From contig JAFZGR010000140.1 of assembly GCA_017555325.1 (NCBI GenBank), positions 1-6,235 on the forward strand: DNA of 6,235 nucleotides, written 5' to 3'. The DNA is from Alphaproteobacteria bacterium (GTDB lineage: Bacteria; Pseudomonadota; Alphaproteobacteria; CAAHEQ01; UBA3637). Shown here in pieces: positions 1 to 6,138 of the stretch (positions are counted from its first letter, which is position 1; each line of letters begins with the position of its first letter). Made by a program: the position numbers and the translations under genes. Under the pieces are notes generated by a model, which saw nothing but the letters and a program-made list of their open reading frames with translations, did no database searches and had not been told where the DNA came from.

Positions 1-27
1 AATAAAATGGACGTATCATTGCAACAA

Positions 28-60
28 TTTTTTACACTTTTTTGCTTTTTTTTGAATTTT
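28..60. other. Phased T-tracts, possible intrinsically curved DNA
   Basis: Four T-runs lie at 28-33 (6 T), 38-43 (6 T), 46-53 (8 T) and 57-60 (4 T). Their centres are about 9-10 bases apart, which is one helical turn. A-tracts phased with the helix are known to bend DNA. The run lies about 140-170 bases before the start of the large Cys-rich prepilin-like gene. It could act as a bent or UP-like upstream element for that gene, or belong to an upstream gene lying outside the window. The phasing is seen directly; the role is inferred. Confidence 0.4.
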
Positions 61-185
61 AGATAACACATTCAACTAAAACAACAATCTTTCATTTTCT
101 TAAAAATTCGATTTTTGCGATTCGAAGCGGGAAAAAAAGGTCCCTTTTATTACACTTATTATTATAAACGTGACTTTTATATTGT

Positions 186-194
186 GAGGAGAAG
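186..194 (+). promoter_or_regulatory. Shine-Dalgarno of the Cys-rich prepilin gene
   Basis: The purine-rich stretch GAGGAGAAG contains the anti-16S core GGAG at 188-191, six bases before the ATG at 198. This fixes the start codon, and the prepilin motif begins right after it at residue 9. No convincing -35/-10 pair was found between this site and base 1, although AT-rich -10-like hexamers (TATTAT, TATAAA) occur at 157-168. Confidence 0.75.
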
Positions 195-197
195 AAA

Positions 198-3113
198 ATG
201 AAAAACAAAGTTAACGAATTTGGTCGTTCAATGGTTGAAATATTAGGTGTATTGGCAGTTATTAGTGTGTTAAGTGTTGGTGGTATTATGGGGTATCGTT
301 TTGCTATGGATAAATATAGAGCAAATGATATTGTTAATGAAGTTAATATGCGTAATCGGGATACATGGCACCAATACCAAAATAAAGATTTGCCGGATGT
401 TGAAAAGTTAGATGAGTGGAGTTCTTTTACGCAAACGGGCTTTCCGATAGGAGTTTATCCGCGTTCCAATGTTTTATTTGATGTGCAGGTTGATGAGGTG
501 CCACCTCGTGTTTGCTTGCAGGTTCTTAATATGAATTTGGACGGACCACTGTTTATTTGGGTTCCAAACGGAGAAACAAGACAAATATATACCGGAACAA
601 ATCCGGAAATTTGTCGTAATGGCAGTGCAGATGCGGTTAGTATTGTCTATACGACATCACTTGAAACCTATGGTCAAGAAGAAGGAATACGGGGGGATTT
701 AAAAGATGATAGAGATATGCCGATAAAATATTGTTTAAGTGATTCTGATTGTAGTGCTTGTGAAATTTGTGGAAGCGGTTATACCTGTGAATCATCTTGT
801 CCGGATTCAAAACCGATTTGTCATTCGGAAAAAGAAATGTGTGTAGAATGTGAATTAAATATAGATTGCCCGACAAAGGGAAGTGTTTGTTCTGAATTGG
901 GAAATGAGTGTGTTGTTCCACCGGCATTATGTAAAGCAGGTGAAGAATATCGTTCTTTAAATGGAGCATGTATTCCATGTTCAGATATTAATGTTGTAAA
1001 AATTAGTGAAGATGCTTTTGAATTGTCTGATTTGCAGATTAAGGATGACACAACAGGTGTTGAACAATGTCAAGCCTGTACAACTAAACAACATATGGTT
1101 GCTCATGATCCTTTAACAAATACGTCTTATTGTTCTGTTTCTTGTGTGAAGGGTGTGAATTATGAGTCGGCAACGGAAGGCTGTATTCCATGTAGAAATC
1201 CGGATGGGACACCTAATGGAACAGAGCATGTAATTCCTAAAAATAATAAGGCATTGGAATTATGTAAGGCGTGCGGTTTGGATTGGACAAAATATTATTA
1301 TGAGTGGACATGTGGTAAAACGATACAGTGTGAGGAAGGAGAATTTTTGTCTTCTGCTATGAATTTGGAACGATTTAAATGTAAAAGTTGTACACTTAAT
1401 TCAAATCAAATGCTTTGGGGGTGGAATAATCCGTTTTCTAGTAAATATACAGGTCAAGATTTGCAAAATATGTGTGAGAATTGTCCGGAATATACAAATG
1501 GAACTTGGAGTAAACGGCAGATTAACGGTTCGCATTGTGCTCCGGTATGTCAACAGCCGTCAGATGAACAAGCTTCTATTGCTGCTTGCAAAGCAAATCC
1601 GAAAGATACAGAAAATTGTAAACGACAATTTCAAGGTTCTAATTGGCAATGTTATTCTTGTTCCACAACCAGTAGTGTTTCCGTCGGTTCAGACGCTAAT
1701 TTAAAAACTATGTGTGAAAATTGTGGCAGAAGTGTTTTAAATGGTTATTGTGTTATTGAAGAAACGTGTACATTGGGACAATTTAAAGGGGTTAATGGTA
1801 AATGTTACAGTTGTACATTTTCGGATTATAATTCTGCTGTATCCATACTTGATGAAACATCTTCCGGTTGTCAGGCAAATTGTAAAAAGAAAAACGGACA
1901 ATACAGTACCGATTCGGATGCAGTAGCGACCCGTTGGGTTTATACCAATTCAAGTGGTACCAAATATTGTCATCAAGTTTGTCCGGATGGAAAATGGCAG
2001 AATCAAAACGGAATATGCATGGAGTGTTCCCAAGACTTTGGATGGACATCTTATTTATATAGTGGTTCTTTAGGTTCAGAACATTGTGAAAAGGCGTGTT
2101 CCTCTGGCACATATAAGCGTGAAACTGTTGATGGTAAGTGTGTGTTTAGCGTTTGTCCACCGGCATCAGACGGAACAAAACGTTTTAGAAGTAAAAATTA
2201 TGGAGAGTGTTTGTCTTGTAATACAACGGCTTATAAAGGAAGTGTAGATGGAGACGGTGTTTCGGCAGATCAATGTGCTGTTTGCAATAATCGGGTACAT
2301 AATGGTTCTGGTTACTGCATTCTCATTGATCCTGGTGTTAGTGGAGTCTGTAATAGTAAAAACCTTACATTACCGTCGAATATGCCGTCAGACTTAAAAG
2401 ATGAAGTGCAGAAGTACATTGATGGTAATTATGATGGGCAAATGTTTAGGGATAACACTGGTGTTTGTCATGAATGTACAACATCATCAGCGGTGTCTGC
2501 ATCAGTAGAACAATGTAATATGTGTTTAGGGTCACGGACACATAGCGGGGGTATATGTTCATTAGGAGGATGTCAATCTGATGAATTTATGAATGCAGCT
2601 ACAAATTGCCAAAAATGTTCACCAGCAACAGCACCGAGTAATTATATTTCAGCTACGTATTTGTTGGATGATAAAAATACATCTTCTTGTACACAATGTG
2701 AGGATAAGCAAATTATGACATTGGGTTCTTCCGGTAAAAAATATTGTGTTCCGAATGATTGTATTCAAACGGCAGATTGGCAATCGGGTGTAAATGGATC
2801 TTGTCAGGCCTGTAATGCAGATAATAATGCACGAGAAATAGGCATAGAACCAATTTATCAATCTTTGTGTCGCTCATGTGGCAGAATTGCATATAGCAAA
2901 ACAACAACTGATGATAAAACAGTTTGGTACTGTTCTCAAATGCCGAAAGAAAATTATTTTATAAATAGTGCAGGAAAATTAACGGCTTGCACGGCAAATG
3001 ATACAGAACTGCCAAATTCACAGGATGCAGAAAATTTGTGTCGTTCTTGTGGTAATGTGAGCCGAAATGTTGTTGTTCACGAAGATGGAACAATCTGGTG
3101 TGTGAAAATTTAA
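198..3113 (+). CDS. Large cysteine-rich protein with type IV prepilin-like N-terminus
   Basis: The 971-residue protein starts at an ATG with a good Shine-Dalgarno. Residues 1-9 form a short basic leader ending in Gly9. Then come R10-S-M-V-E14 and a hydrophobic helix to about residue 32. Gly at -1 and Glu at +5 fit cleavage by a prepilin peptidase (PilD family), giving a protein anchored or assembled through its N-terminal helix. Residue +1 is Arg rather than the usual Phe. Residues about 45-165 form a pseudopilin-like globular region with only two Cys (106, 139). Residues 179-245 carry 13 closely spaced Cys. Residues 258-968 carry about 11 CxxC-based modules. The total is 80 Cys, about 8%, so an extracytoplasmic, disulfide-bonded fold is likely. 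Ordinary pilins are 120-250 residues, so this is several-fold longer. No pilus or secretion genes are adjacent, and a hairpin follows the stop. The function is unknown; a surface adhesin or minor-pilin tip protein is my inference. The reading frame is intact throughout. The prepilin call is fairly secure and any role is speculative. Confidence 0.85.
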   Translation: MKNKVNEFGRSMVEILGVLAVISVLSVGGIMGYRFAMDKYRANDIVNEVNMRNRDTWHQYQNKDLPDVEKLDEWSSFTQTGFPIGVYPRSNVLFDVQVDEVPPRVCLQVLNMNLDGPLFIWVPNGETRQIYTGTNPEICRNGSADAVSIVYTTSLETYGQEEGIRGDLKDDRDMPIKYCLSDSDCSACEICGSGYTCESSCPDSKPICHSEKEMCVECELNIDCPTKGSVCSELGNECVVPPALCKAGEEYRSLNGACIPCSDINVVKISEDAFELSDLQIKDDTTGVEQCQACTTKQHMVAHDPLTNTSYCSVSCVKGVNYESATEGCIPCRNPDGTPNGTEHVIPKNNKALELCKACGLDWTKYYYEWTCGKTIQCEEGEFLSSAMNLERFKCKSCTLNSNQMLWGWNNPFSSKYTGQDLQNMCENCPEYTNGTWSKRQINGSHCAPVCQQPSDEQASIAACKANPKDTENCKRQFQGSNWQCYSCSTTSSVSVGSDANLKTMCENCGRSVLNGYCVIEETCTLGQFKGVNGKCYSCTFSDYNSAVSILDETSSGCQANCKKKNGQYSTDSDAVATRWVYTNSSGTKYCHQVCPDGKWQNQNGICMECSQDFGWTSYLYSGSLGSEHCEKACSSGTYKRETVDGKCVFSVCPPASDGTKRFRSKNYGECLSCNTTAYKGSVDGDGVSADQCAVCNNRVHNGSGYCILIDPGVSGVCNSKNLTLPSNMPSDLKDEVQKYIDGNYDGQMFRDNTGVCHECTTSSAVSASVEQCNMCLGSRTHSGGICSLGGCQSDEFMNAATNCQKCSPATAPSNYISATYLLDDKNTSSCTQCEDKQIMTLGSSGKKYCVPNDCIQTADWQSGVNGSCQACNADNNAREIGIEPIYQSLCRSCGRIAYSKTTTDDKTVWYCSQMPKENYFINSAGKLTACTANDTELPNSQDAENLCRSCGNVSRNVVVHEDGTIWCVKI
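732..932 (+). repeat. Dense Cys cluster (residues 179-245) of the prepilin-like protein
   Basis: Thirteen Cys occur in 67 residues, at 179, 185, 188, 191, 197, 201, 208, 215, 218, 224, 231, 238 and 245. The spacing is tighter than in the downstream modules. The pattern around CVECELNIDCPTKGSVC recalls short bacterial Cys-rich repeats of the form CxxCxxxxDCxxGxxC found in secreted proteins. It sits between the pseudopilin-like region and the modular repeats and may act as a rigid disulfide-stapled stalk. The spacing is seen; the structural role is inferred. Confidence 0.6.
969..3101 (+). repeat. Tandem divergent CxxC modules (residues 258-968) of the prepilin-like protein
   Basis: About 11 units of roughly 35-90 residues share the order CxxC, then 14-30 residues, then CxxC (often followed by Gly), then a Cys-x(3-10)-Cys pair often written YC, then G-x-CxxC, which opens the next unit. 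Unit-opening CxxC motifs start at residues 258, 329, 395, 485, 536, 607, 671, 757, 804 and 869. A last incomplete unit starts at Cys931 and ends at Cys968, three residues before the stop. Internal pairs include 291/294, 356/359, 426/429, 506/509, 693/696, 773/776, 831/834, 891/894 and 948/951. Unit 607-671 lacks the internal CxxC and has 630/634 instead. Units are divergent in DNA sequence, so this looks like old duplication rather than recent slippage. The architecture resembles furin-like or growth-factor-receptor Cys-rich regions in style only. Confidence 0.7.
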
Positions 3114-3121
3114 TCAAAATA

Positions 3122-3159
3122 GGGAGAGACATTGTTTTTAATATTATAATGTCTCCCCC
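3122..3159 (+). terminator. Hairpin after the Cys-rich prepilin gene, probable terminator
   Basis: GAGACATT at 3126-3133 pairs perfectly with AATGTCTC at 3148-3155. After one A/C mismatch (3125/3156) the stem extends by three G-C pairs (3122-3124 with 3157-3159). The loop is 14 AT-rich bases. It begins eight bases after the TAA at 3111-3113. No clean U-tract follows (the next bases are ATACTTGCTTTGG), so intrinsic termination may be weak, or the hairpin may mainly protect the mRNA 3' end. Confidence 0.5.
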
Positions 3160-3224
3160 ATACTTGCTTTGGTTATATATTAGATTTATCTGATGCAAAA
3201 ATAATAAATCTATAAAAAAAGATA

Positions 3225-3253
3225 TTGACTTTTTCAAAAAAGATAAGTAAAAT
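3225..3253 (+). promoter_or_regulatory. Sigma70-type promoter of tRNA-Ser
   Basis: TTGACT at 3225-3230 (consensus TTGACA) and TAAAAT at 3248-3253 (consensus TATAAT) are separated by exactly 17 bases. Transcription would start near 3259-3261, leaving a 5' leader of about 13-15 bases to be removed by RNase P before the mature tRNA end at 3274. The position fits a tRNA transcribed as its own unit, independent of the upstream gene. Confidence 0.75.
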
Positions 3254-3273
3254 ATAAAAAGTTTCTGTCAAAT

Positions 3274-3360
3274 GGAGAGTTGGCAGAGTGGTAATGCAGC
3301 GGATTGCTAATCCGTCATCGTGAAAGCGATGCATAGGTTCGATTCCTATACTCTCCGCCA
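3274..3360 (+). tRNA. tRNA-Ser (anticodon GCU)
   Basis: This is an 87-nt class II tRNA with the 3' CCA encoded (3358-3360). The acceptor stem GGAGAGT (3274-3280) pairs fully with ACTCTCC (3350-3356), and the discriminator is G3357. The anticodon stem is 3299-3303 with 3311-3315, including one G-T pair. The 7-base loop TTGCTAA puts anticodon GCT at 3306-3308, reading AGC/AGU serine codons. The long variable arm has a 5-bp stem CATCG/CGATG (3316-3320 with 3327-3331) and a 6-base loop, as expected for tRNA-Ser. The T-stem ATAGG/CCTAT encloses the loop TTCGATT (3338-3344). A promoter lies directly upstream and a rho-independent terminator starts at the base after the CCA. No integrase or duplicated 3' end was seen to suggest use as a phage attachment site. 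Confidence 0.97.
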
Positions 3361-3398
3361 TTTATCCCATAAGATATCTCTTATGGGATAAATTTTTT
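3361..3398 (+). terminator. Rho-independent terminator of tRNA-Ser
   Basis: A perfect 14-bp inverted repeat, TTTATCCCATAAGA (3361-3374) with TCTTATGGGATAAA (3379-3392), has a 4-base loop TATC and is followed by six T (3393-3398). It begins immediately after the tRNA CCA. The minus-strand gene ends at 3406 and converges on it. On the minus strand the hairpin is not followed by a T-run, so it is oriented to stop the tRNA transcript, though it may also cap the 3' end of the opposing message. Confidence 0.92.
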
Positions 3399-3405
3399 GA
3401 GTGTT

Positions 3406-4089
3406 TTATTGTTTGATTTCAGGATTGATTGTTGCCAGTGAAAAACGAGCATGGTTGTTAAAAGCATCTTTTTTACCACTTTCAATCCAGGTGGTTAAAT
3501 TGTCAATTAAAAATTCAATATTTGATGAAACAACTTTTTTGAGTTTTGTTTGATTTTTGTTTGTTTCCGTGTGATTTAAGTTTTTAATTAAAAAAGTTGT
3601 TTCTTTGATAATGTTTAAAATGGCTGAAATTTGTTGTTCCGTTAATATTTCAAAAGATGTTTGTTTATGAATAATTGTCATCAGATTTGTTTTGATTTCT
3701 GTTAGGTGTAACGTATTTATTTTATCAATGGTTAGTTTGTGATAAATTTCTTCATTATCTAATTCTAAAAAGTCATCTAATTGTATTGGAGTCGTTGGTG
3801 GAGATGTGTTAATCAACGTACAAATAAAATTTATCAGTTCGGTTAATTGATGATTGATTTCAAAAGTAACACTTTCAAACAGTGAATTGTGTAGATTACG
3901 GGAGGTTAATTTGTTAATAATATCGTAAAATATAAAAACCGTTGGAATGCTGACTAATCCCGAAGCAATGTTAATCATTAAATTATTTAAACCGGAATCT
4001 GTAATAAGTTTTTCGGTTAAAATGTACATTAAAATACCTGTAAAAAAGGCAACAACATAAGGCAGTATTTTAATAAATAATTTTTTCAT
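3406..4089 (-). CDS. Two-helix membrane protein of unknown function
   Basis: I do not recognise the family. With the ATG at 4089-4087 the product is 227 residues. It has a basic start (MKKLFIK), one hydrophobic helix at about residues 4-24 and a second at about 37-55, then a roughly 170-residue polar, mostly helical tail rich in Leu, Ile, Asn, Thr and Lys. This suggests an inner-membrane anchor with a soluble, perhaps coiled-coil domain; the cytoplasmic location of the tail is inferred. The frame also allows an earlier TTG start at 4128 (13 extra residues, MIEKIKKHSHLIF). I prefer the ATG because the earlier start is TTG and adds only a charged extension. Neither start has a visible Shine-Dalgarno, unlike its neighbours. 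It is transcribed divergently from lepA and converges on the tRNA terminator. No catalytic motif is visible. The long open frame with membrane topology makes it probably real. Confidence 0.7.
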   Translation of the reverse strand: MKKLFIKILPYVVAFFTGILMYILTEKLITDSGLNNLMINIASGLVSIPTVFIFYDIINKLTSRNLHNSLFESVTFEINHQLTELINFICTLINTSPPTTPIQLDDFLELDNEEIYHKLTIDKINTLHLTEIKTNLMTIIHKQTSFEILTEQQISAILNIIKETTFLIKNLNHTETNKNQTKLKKVVSSNIEFLIDNLTTWIESGKKDAFNNHARFSLATINPEIKQ

Positions 4090-4219
4090 AAAAATTAAAT
4101 GTGAGTGTTTTTTTATTTTTTCAATCAATACAGAAGATATATATTAAAAGTGGAATTATTTAATTTTTATCGAATCAAGATATTGAGAATAGGTTGTTAT
4201 CGGGGAAAACTCTTTCTGC

Positions 4220-4248
4220 TTGATTTTTTAATGTTTTTCATATATAAT
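4220..4248 (+). promoter_or_regulatory. Sigma70-type promoter of lepA
   Basis: TTGATT at 4220-4225 and a perfect TATAAT at 4243-4248 are 17 bases apart. Transcription would begin near 4254-4256, giving a short leader of about 22 bases before the ATG at 4277. This shows lepA is expressed from its own promoter rather than as part of an operon with the upstream genes. Confidence 0.8.
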
Positions 4249-4264
4249 CTTTCCTTATTTAGCA

Positions 4265-4270
4265 AAAGGA
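4265..4270 (+). promoter_or_regulatory. Shine-Dalgarno of lepA
   Basis: AAAGGA ends six bases before the ATG at 4277. Together with the conserved N-terminal LepA sequence (SHIRNFSIVAHIDHGKST), it fixes the start codon. Confidence 0.75.
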
Positions 4271-4276
4271 TTTTAT

Positions 4277-6079
4277 ATGACTGATTTATCTCATATTCGT
4301 AATTTTTCTATTGTTGCTCATATTGATCATGGAAAATCAACGTTGGCAGATCGTTTAATTCAAAAATGCGGGGCTGTGTCCGATCGTGAAATGAAAGAAC
4401 AGCTGTTAGACAATATGGATATTGAACGTGAAAGAGGAATTACAATAAAAGCACAAACCGTTCGGTTGAATTATACGGCTAAAAACGGACAATCTTATAT
4501 TTTAAATTTAATTGATACGCCGGGACATGTGGATTTTGGATACGAAGTTAGTCGTTCTTTGGCGGCCTGTGAAGGTTCATTATTGGTTGTGGATGCCTCA
4601 CAAGGAGTTGAAGCTCAAACTTTGGCTAATGTCTATAAAGCATTAGATGCGAATCATGAAATTGTTCCTGTCATTAATAAAATTGATTTGCCAGCTGCGG
4701 AACCGGATAGAGTAAAAGCTCAAATCGAGGATGTTATTGGTATTGATGCAACGAAAGCGCCGTTGATTTCGGCAAAAACAGGTTTAGGAATAGATGATGT
4801 ATTGGAAACCATTGTTCATAAATTGCCGGCTCCGATTGGGGATGAAAATGCCCCTCTAAAAGCAATGCTTGTTGATTCATGGTATGATCCGTATTTGGGA
4901 ATTATTGTTTTAGTACGGGTTGTTGACGGGGTTATGAAAAAGGGAATGAATATACAAATGATGGCTACAAAGGCTTCTTATAAAATAGAGCGTTTGGGCT
5001 ATTTTGCTCCTAAAATGACAGATACAGATTCATTAAAAACAGGGGAGTTAGGTTTTATTATTTGTGGTATTAAGTCTATTGGAGAAACACGGGTCGGAGA
5101 TACAATTACCGATGAGAAAAATCCGACAAAAGAAGCTTTGCCAGGGTTTAAACCCAGTTTATCCGTTGTTTTTTGTTCATTGTTTCCTGTTGATATGAGT
5201 GATTATGAAAATTTAAAAGAATCATTGGGAAAATTACAGTTAAATGATGCGGCATTTCAATTTACACCGGATAAGTCAATGGCTCTTGGTCAAGGATTTA
5301 GATGTGGCTTTTTAGGTCTGTTGCACATGGAAATTATCCAAGAACGGTTATCCCGTGAATTTAATTTGGAATTAATTACAACCGCCCCTTCCGTGGCATA
5401 TCAGGTTCATTTAACAAACGGGGATATGATAACGATGCATAATCCGGCAGATATGCCTGATCCAAGTAGTATTCAATATATTGAAGAACCATGGGTAAAA
5501 GCAACAATTATGACTCCGGATGAATATTTAGGGGGTATTTTACAGCTATGCTCAGAAAGGCGAGGTGTGCAGAAGGATTTAACGTATGTTGGTAATCGAG
5601 CAATGGCTGTTTATCATTTGCCTCTTAATGAAATTATTTTCGATTTTTACGATCGGTTGAAATCGATTTCACGAGGATATGCAAGTTTTGATTATGAAGT
5701 ATCCGATTATGAACGCAGTGATTTGGTTCGGGTAAATATTTTGGTCAATGGGGAGCAGGTTGATGCGTTAGCATTTTTAGCACATCGATCACAATCTGAA
5801 CGGCGGGGACGTCAAATTTGCGAACGTTTAAAAACACTCATTCCCAGACATCAGTTTAAAATTCCGATTCAAGCCAGTATTGGAGGAAAAATTATTGCTC
5901 GGGAAGATATTTCTGCTTTCCGAAAAGACGTGACGGCAAAATGTTATGGCGGAGATATTACCCGTAAACGTAAATTGTTGGAAAAACAAAAAGAAGGTAA
6001 AAAGAAAATGCGTCAATTCGGAAATGTTGAAATTCCGCAAAGTGCATTTATCAATGCCTTAAAAATCGGGGATGAATAA
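4277..6079 (+). CDS. lepA: Elongation factor 4 (LepA), ribosome-associated GTPase
   Basis: LepA/EF4 is a translational GTPase related to EF-G. It binds the ribosome and has been linked to back-translocation, rescue of stalled ribosomes and 30S biogenesis; it acts in the cytosol and at the membrane. At 600 residues it is the normal family length (E. coli about 599). The G-domain motifs are complete: G1 AHIDHGKS (14-21), G2 RGITI (53-57), G3 DTPGH (80-84), G4 NKID (134-137) and G5 SAK (165-167). His84, the catalytic His of this GTPase class, is present. The beta-barrel domain II and the EF-G-like domains III and V follow (for example GFRCGFLGLLHMEIIQERL). The LepA-specific C-terminal domain is intact, with AKCYGGDITRKRKLLEKQKE and MRQFGNVEIPQSAFINALK. 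It has its own promoter and Shine-Dalgarno. In many proteobacteria lepA is followed by lepB (signal peptidase I); the next frame here does not start like lepB. Confidence 0.98.
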   Translation: MTDLSHIRNFSIVAHIDHGKSTLADRLIQKCGAVSDREMKEQLLDNMDIERERGITIKAQTVRLNYTAKNGQSYILNLIDTPGHVDFGYEVSRSLAACEGSLLVVDASQGVEAQTLANVYKALDANHEIVPVINKIDLPAAEPDRVKAQIEDVIGIDATKAPLISAKTGLGIDDVLETIVHKLPAPIGDENAPLKAMLVDSWYDPYLGIIVLVRVVDGVMKKGMNIQMMATKASYKIERLGYFAPKMTDTDSLKTGELGFIICGIKSIGETRVGDTITDEKNPTKEALPGFKPSLSVVFCSLFPVDMSDYENLKESLGKLQLNDAAFQFTPDKSMALGQGFRCGFLGLLHMEIIQERLSREFNLELITTAPSVAYQVHLTNGDMITMHNPADMPDPSSIQYIEEPWVKATIMTPDEYLGGILQLCSERRGVQKDLTYVGNRAMAVYHLPLNEIIFDFYDRLKSISRGYASFDYEVSDYERSDLVRVNILVNGEQVDALAFLAHRSQSERRGRQICERLKTLIPRHQFKIPIQASIGGKIIAREDISAFRKDVTAKCYGGDITRKRKLLEKQKEGKKKMRQFGNVEIPQSAFINALKIGDE

Positions 6080-6119
6080 AAACGAATTGTTCTGACTAAC
6101 TCTTGTAAATTGTTTTTAT
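6076..6119 (+). terminator. Weak AT-rich inverted repeat after lepA, possible terminator
   Basis: ATAAAAAC (6076-6083) and AATT (6085-6088), with one bulged G, pair with AATT (6108-6111) and GTTTTTAT (6112-6119) across a 19-base loop. The arms give an A-run before and a T-run after the core. The stem is almost all A-T and the loop is large, so it would be a poor intrinsic terminator. It is the only candidate between lepA and the next frame. Confidence 0.25.
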
Positions 6120-6138
6120 CAACATAAATATTGTTATT

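Noticed and set aside
129..150. Short GGGA/TCCC inverted repeat followed by TTTTAT, terminator-like
   Set aside because: The stem is only 4 bp with an 8-base loop, so it is likely chance in AT-rich DNA.
637..1051. Two overlapping minus-strand open frames (113 and 76 residues) inside the Cys-rich gene
   Set aside because: They lie antisense to a much longer coherent gene, have His- and Leu-rich shadow composition and show no ribosome site; they are artefacts of the opposite strand.
1474..2112. Several 61-106 residue frames on both strands within the Cys-rich gene
   Set aside because: All are out of frame with the intact 971-residue gene and lack motifs or start signals.
3173..3361. Minus-strand frame of 62 residues across the tRNA, beginning like MAESIGIEPM
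   Set aside because: It is antisense to a complete tRNA-Ser and its promoter. This peptide is a known spurious product of reading tRNA genes in reverse.
3274..3400. tRNA-Ser as an attachment site of an integrated element
   Set aside because: There is no integrase gene and no second copy of the tRNA 3' end in the window.
5828..6040. Minus-strand frame of 70 residues inside lepA
   Set aside because: It is antisense to the conserved LepA C-terminal domain and has no independent support.
6103..6131. Promoter for the truncated last gene (TTGTAA with TAAATA or TATTGT)
   Set aside because: The hexamers match poorly or have 16- or 20-base spacing, and AT-rich sequence makes such matches common.
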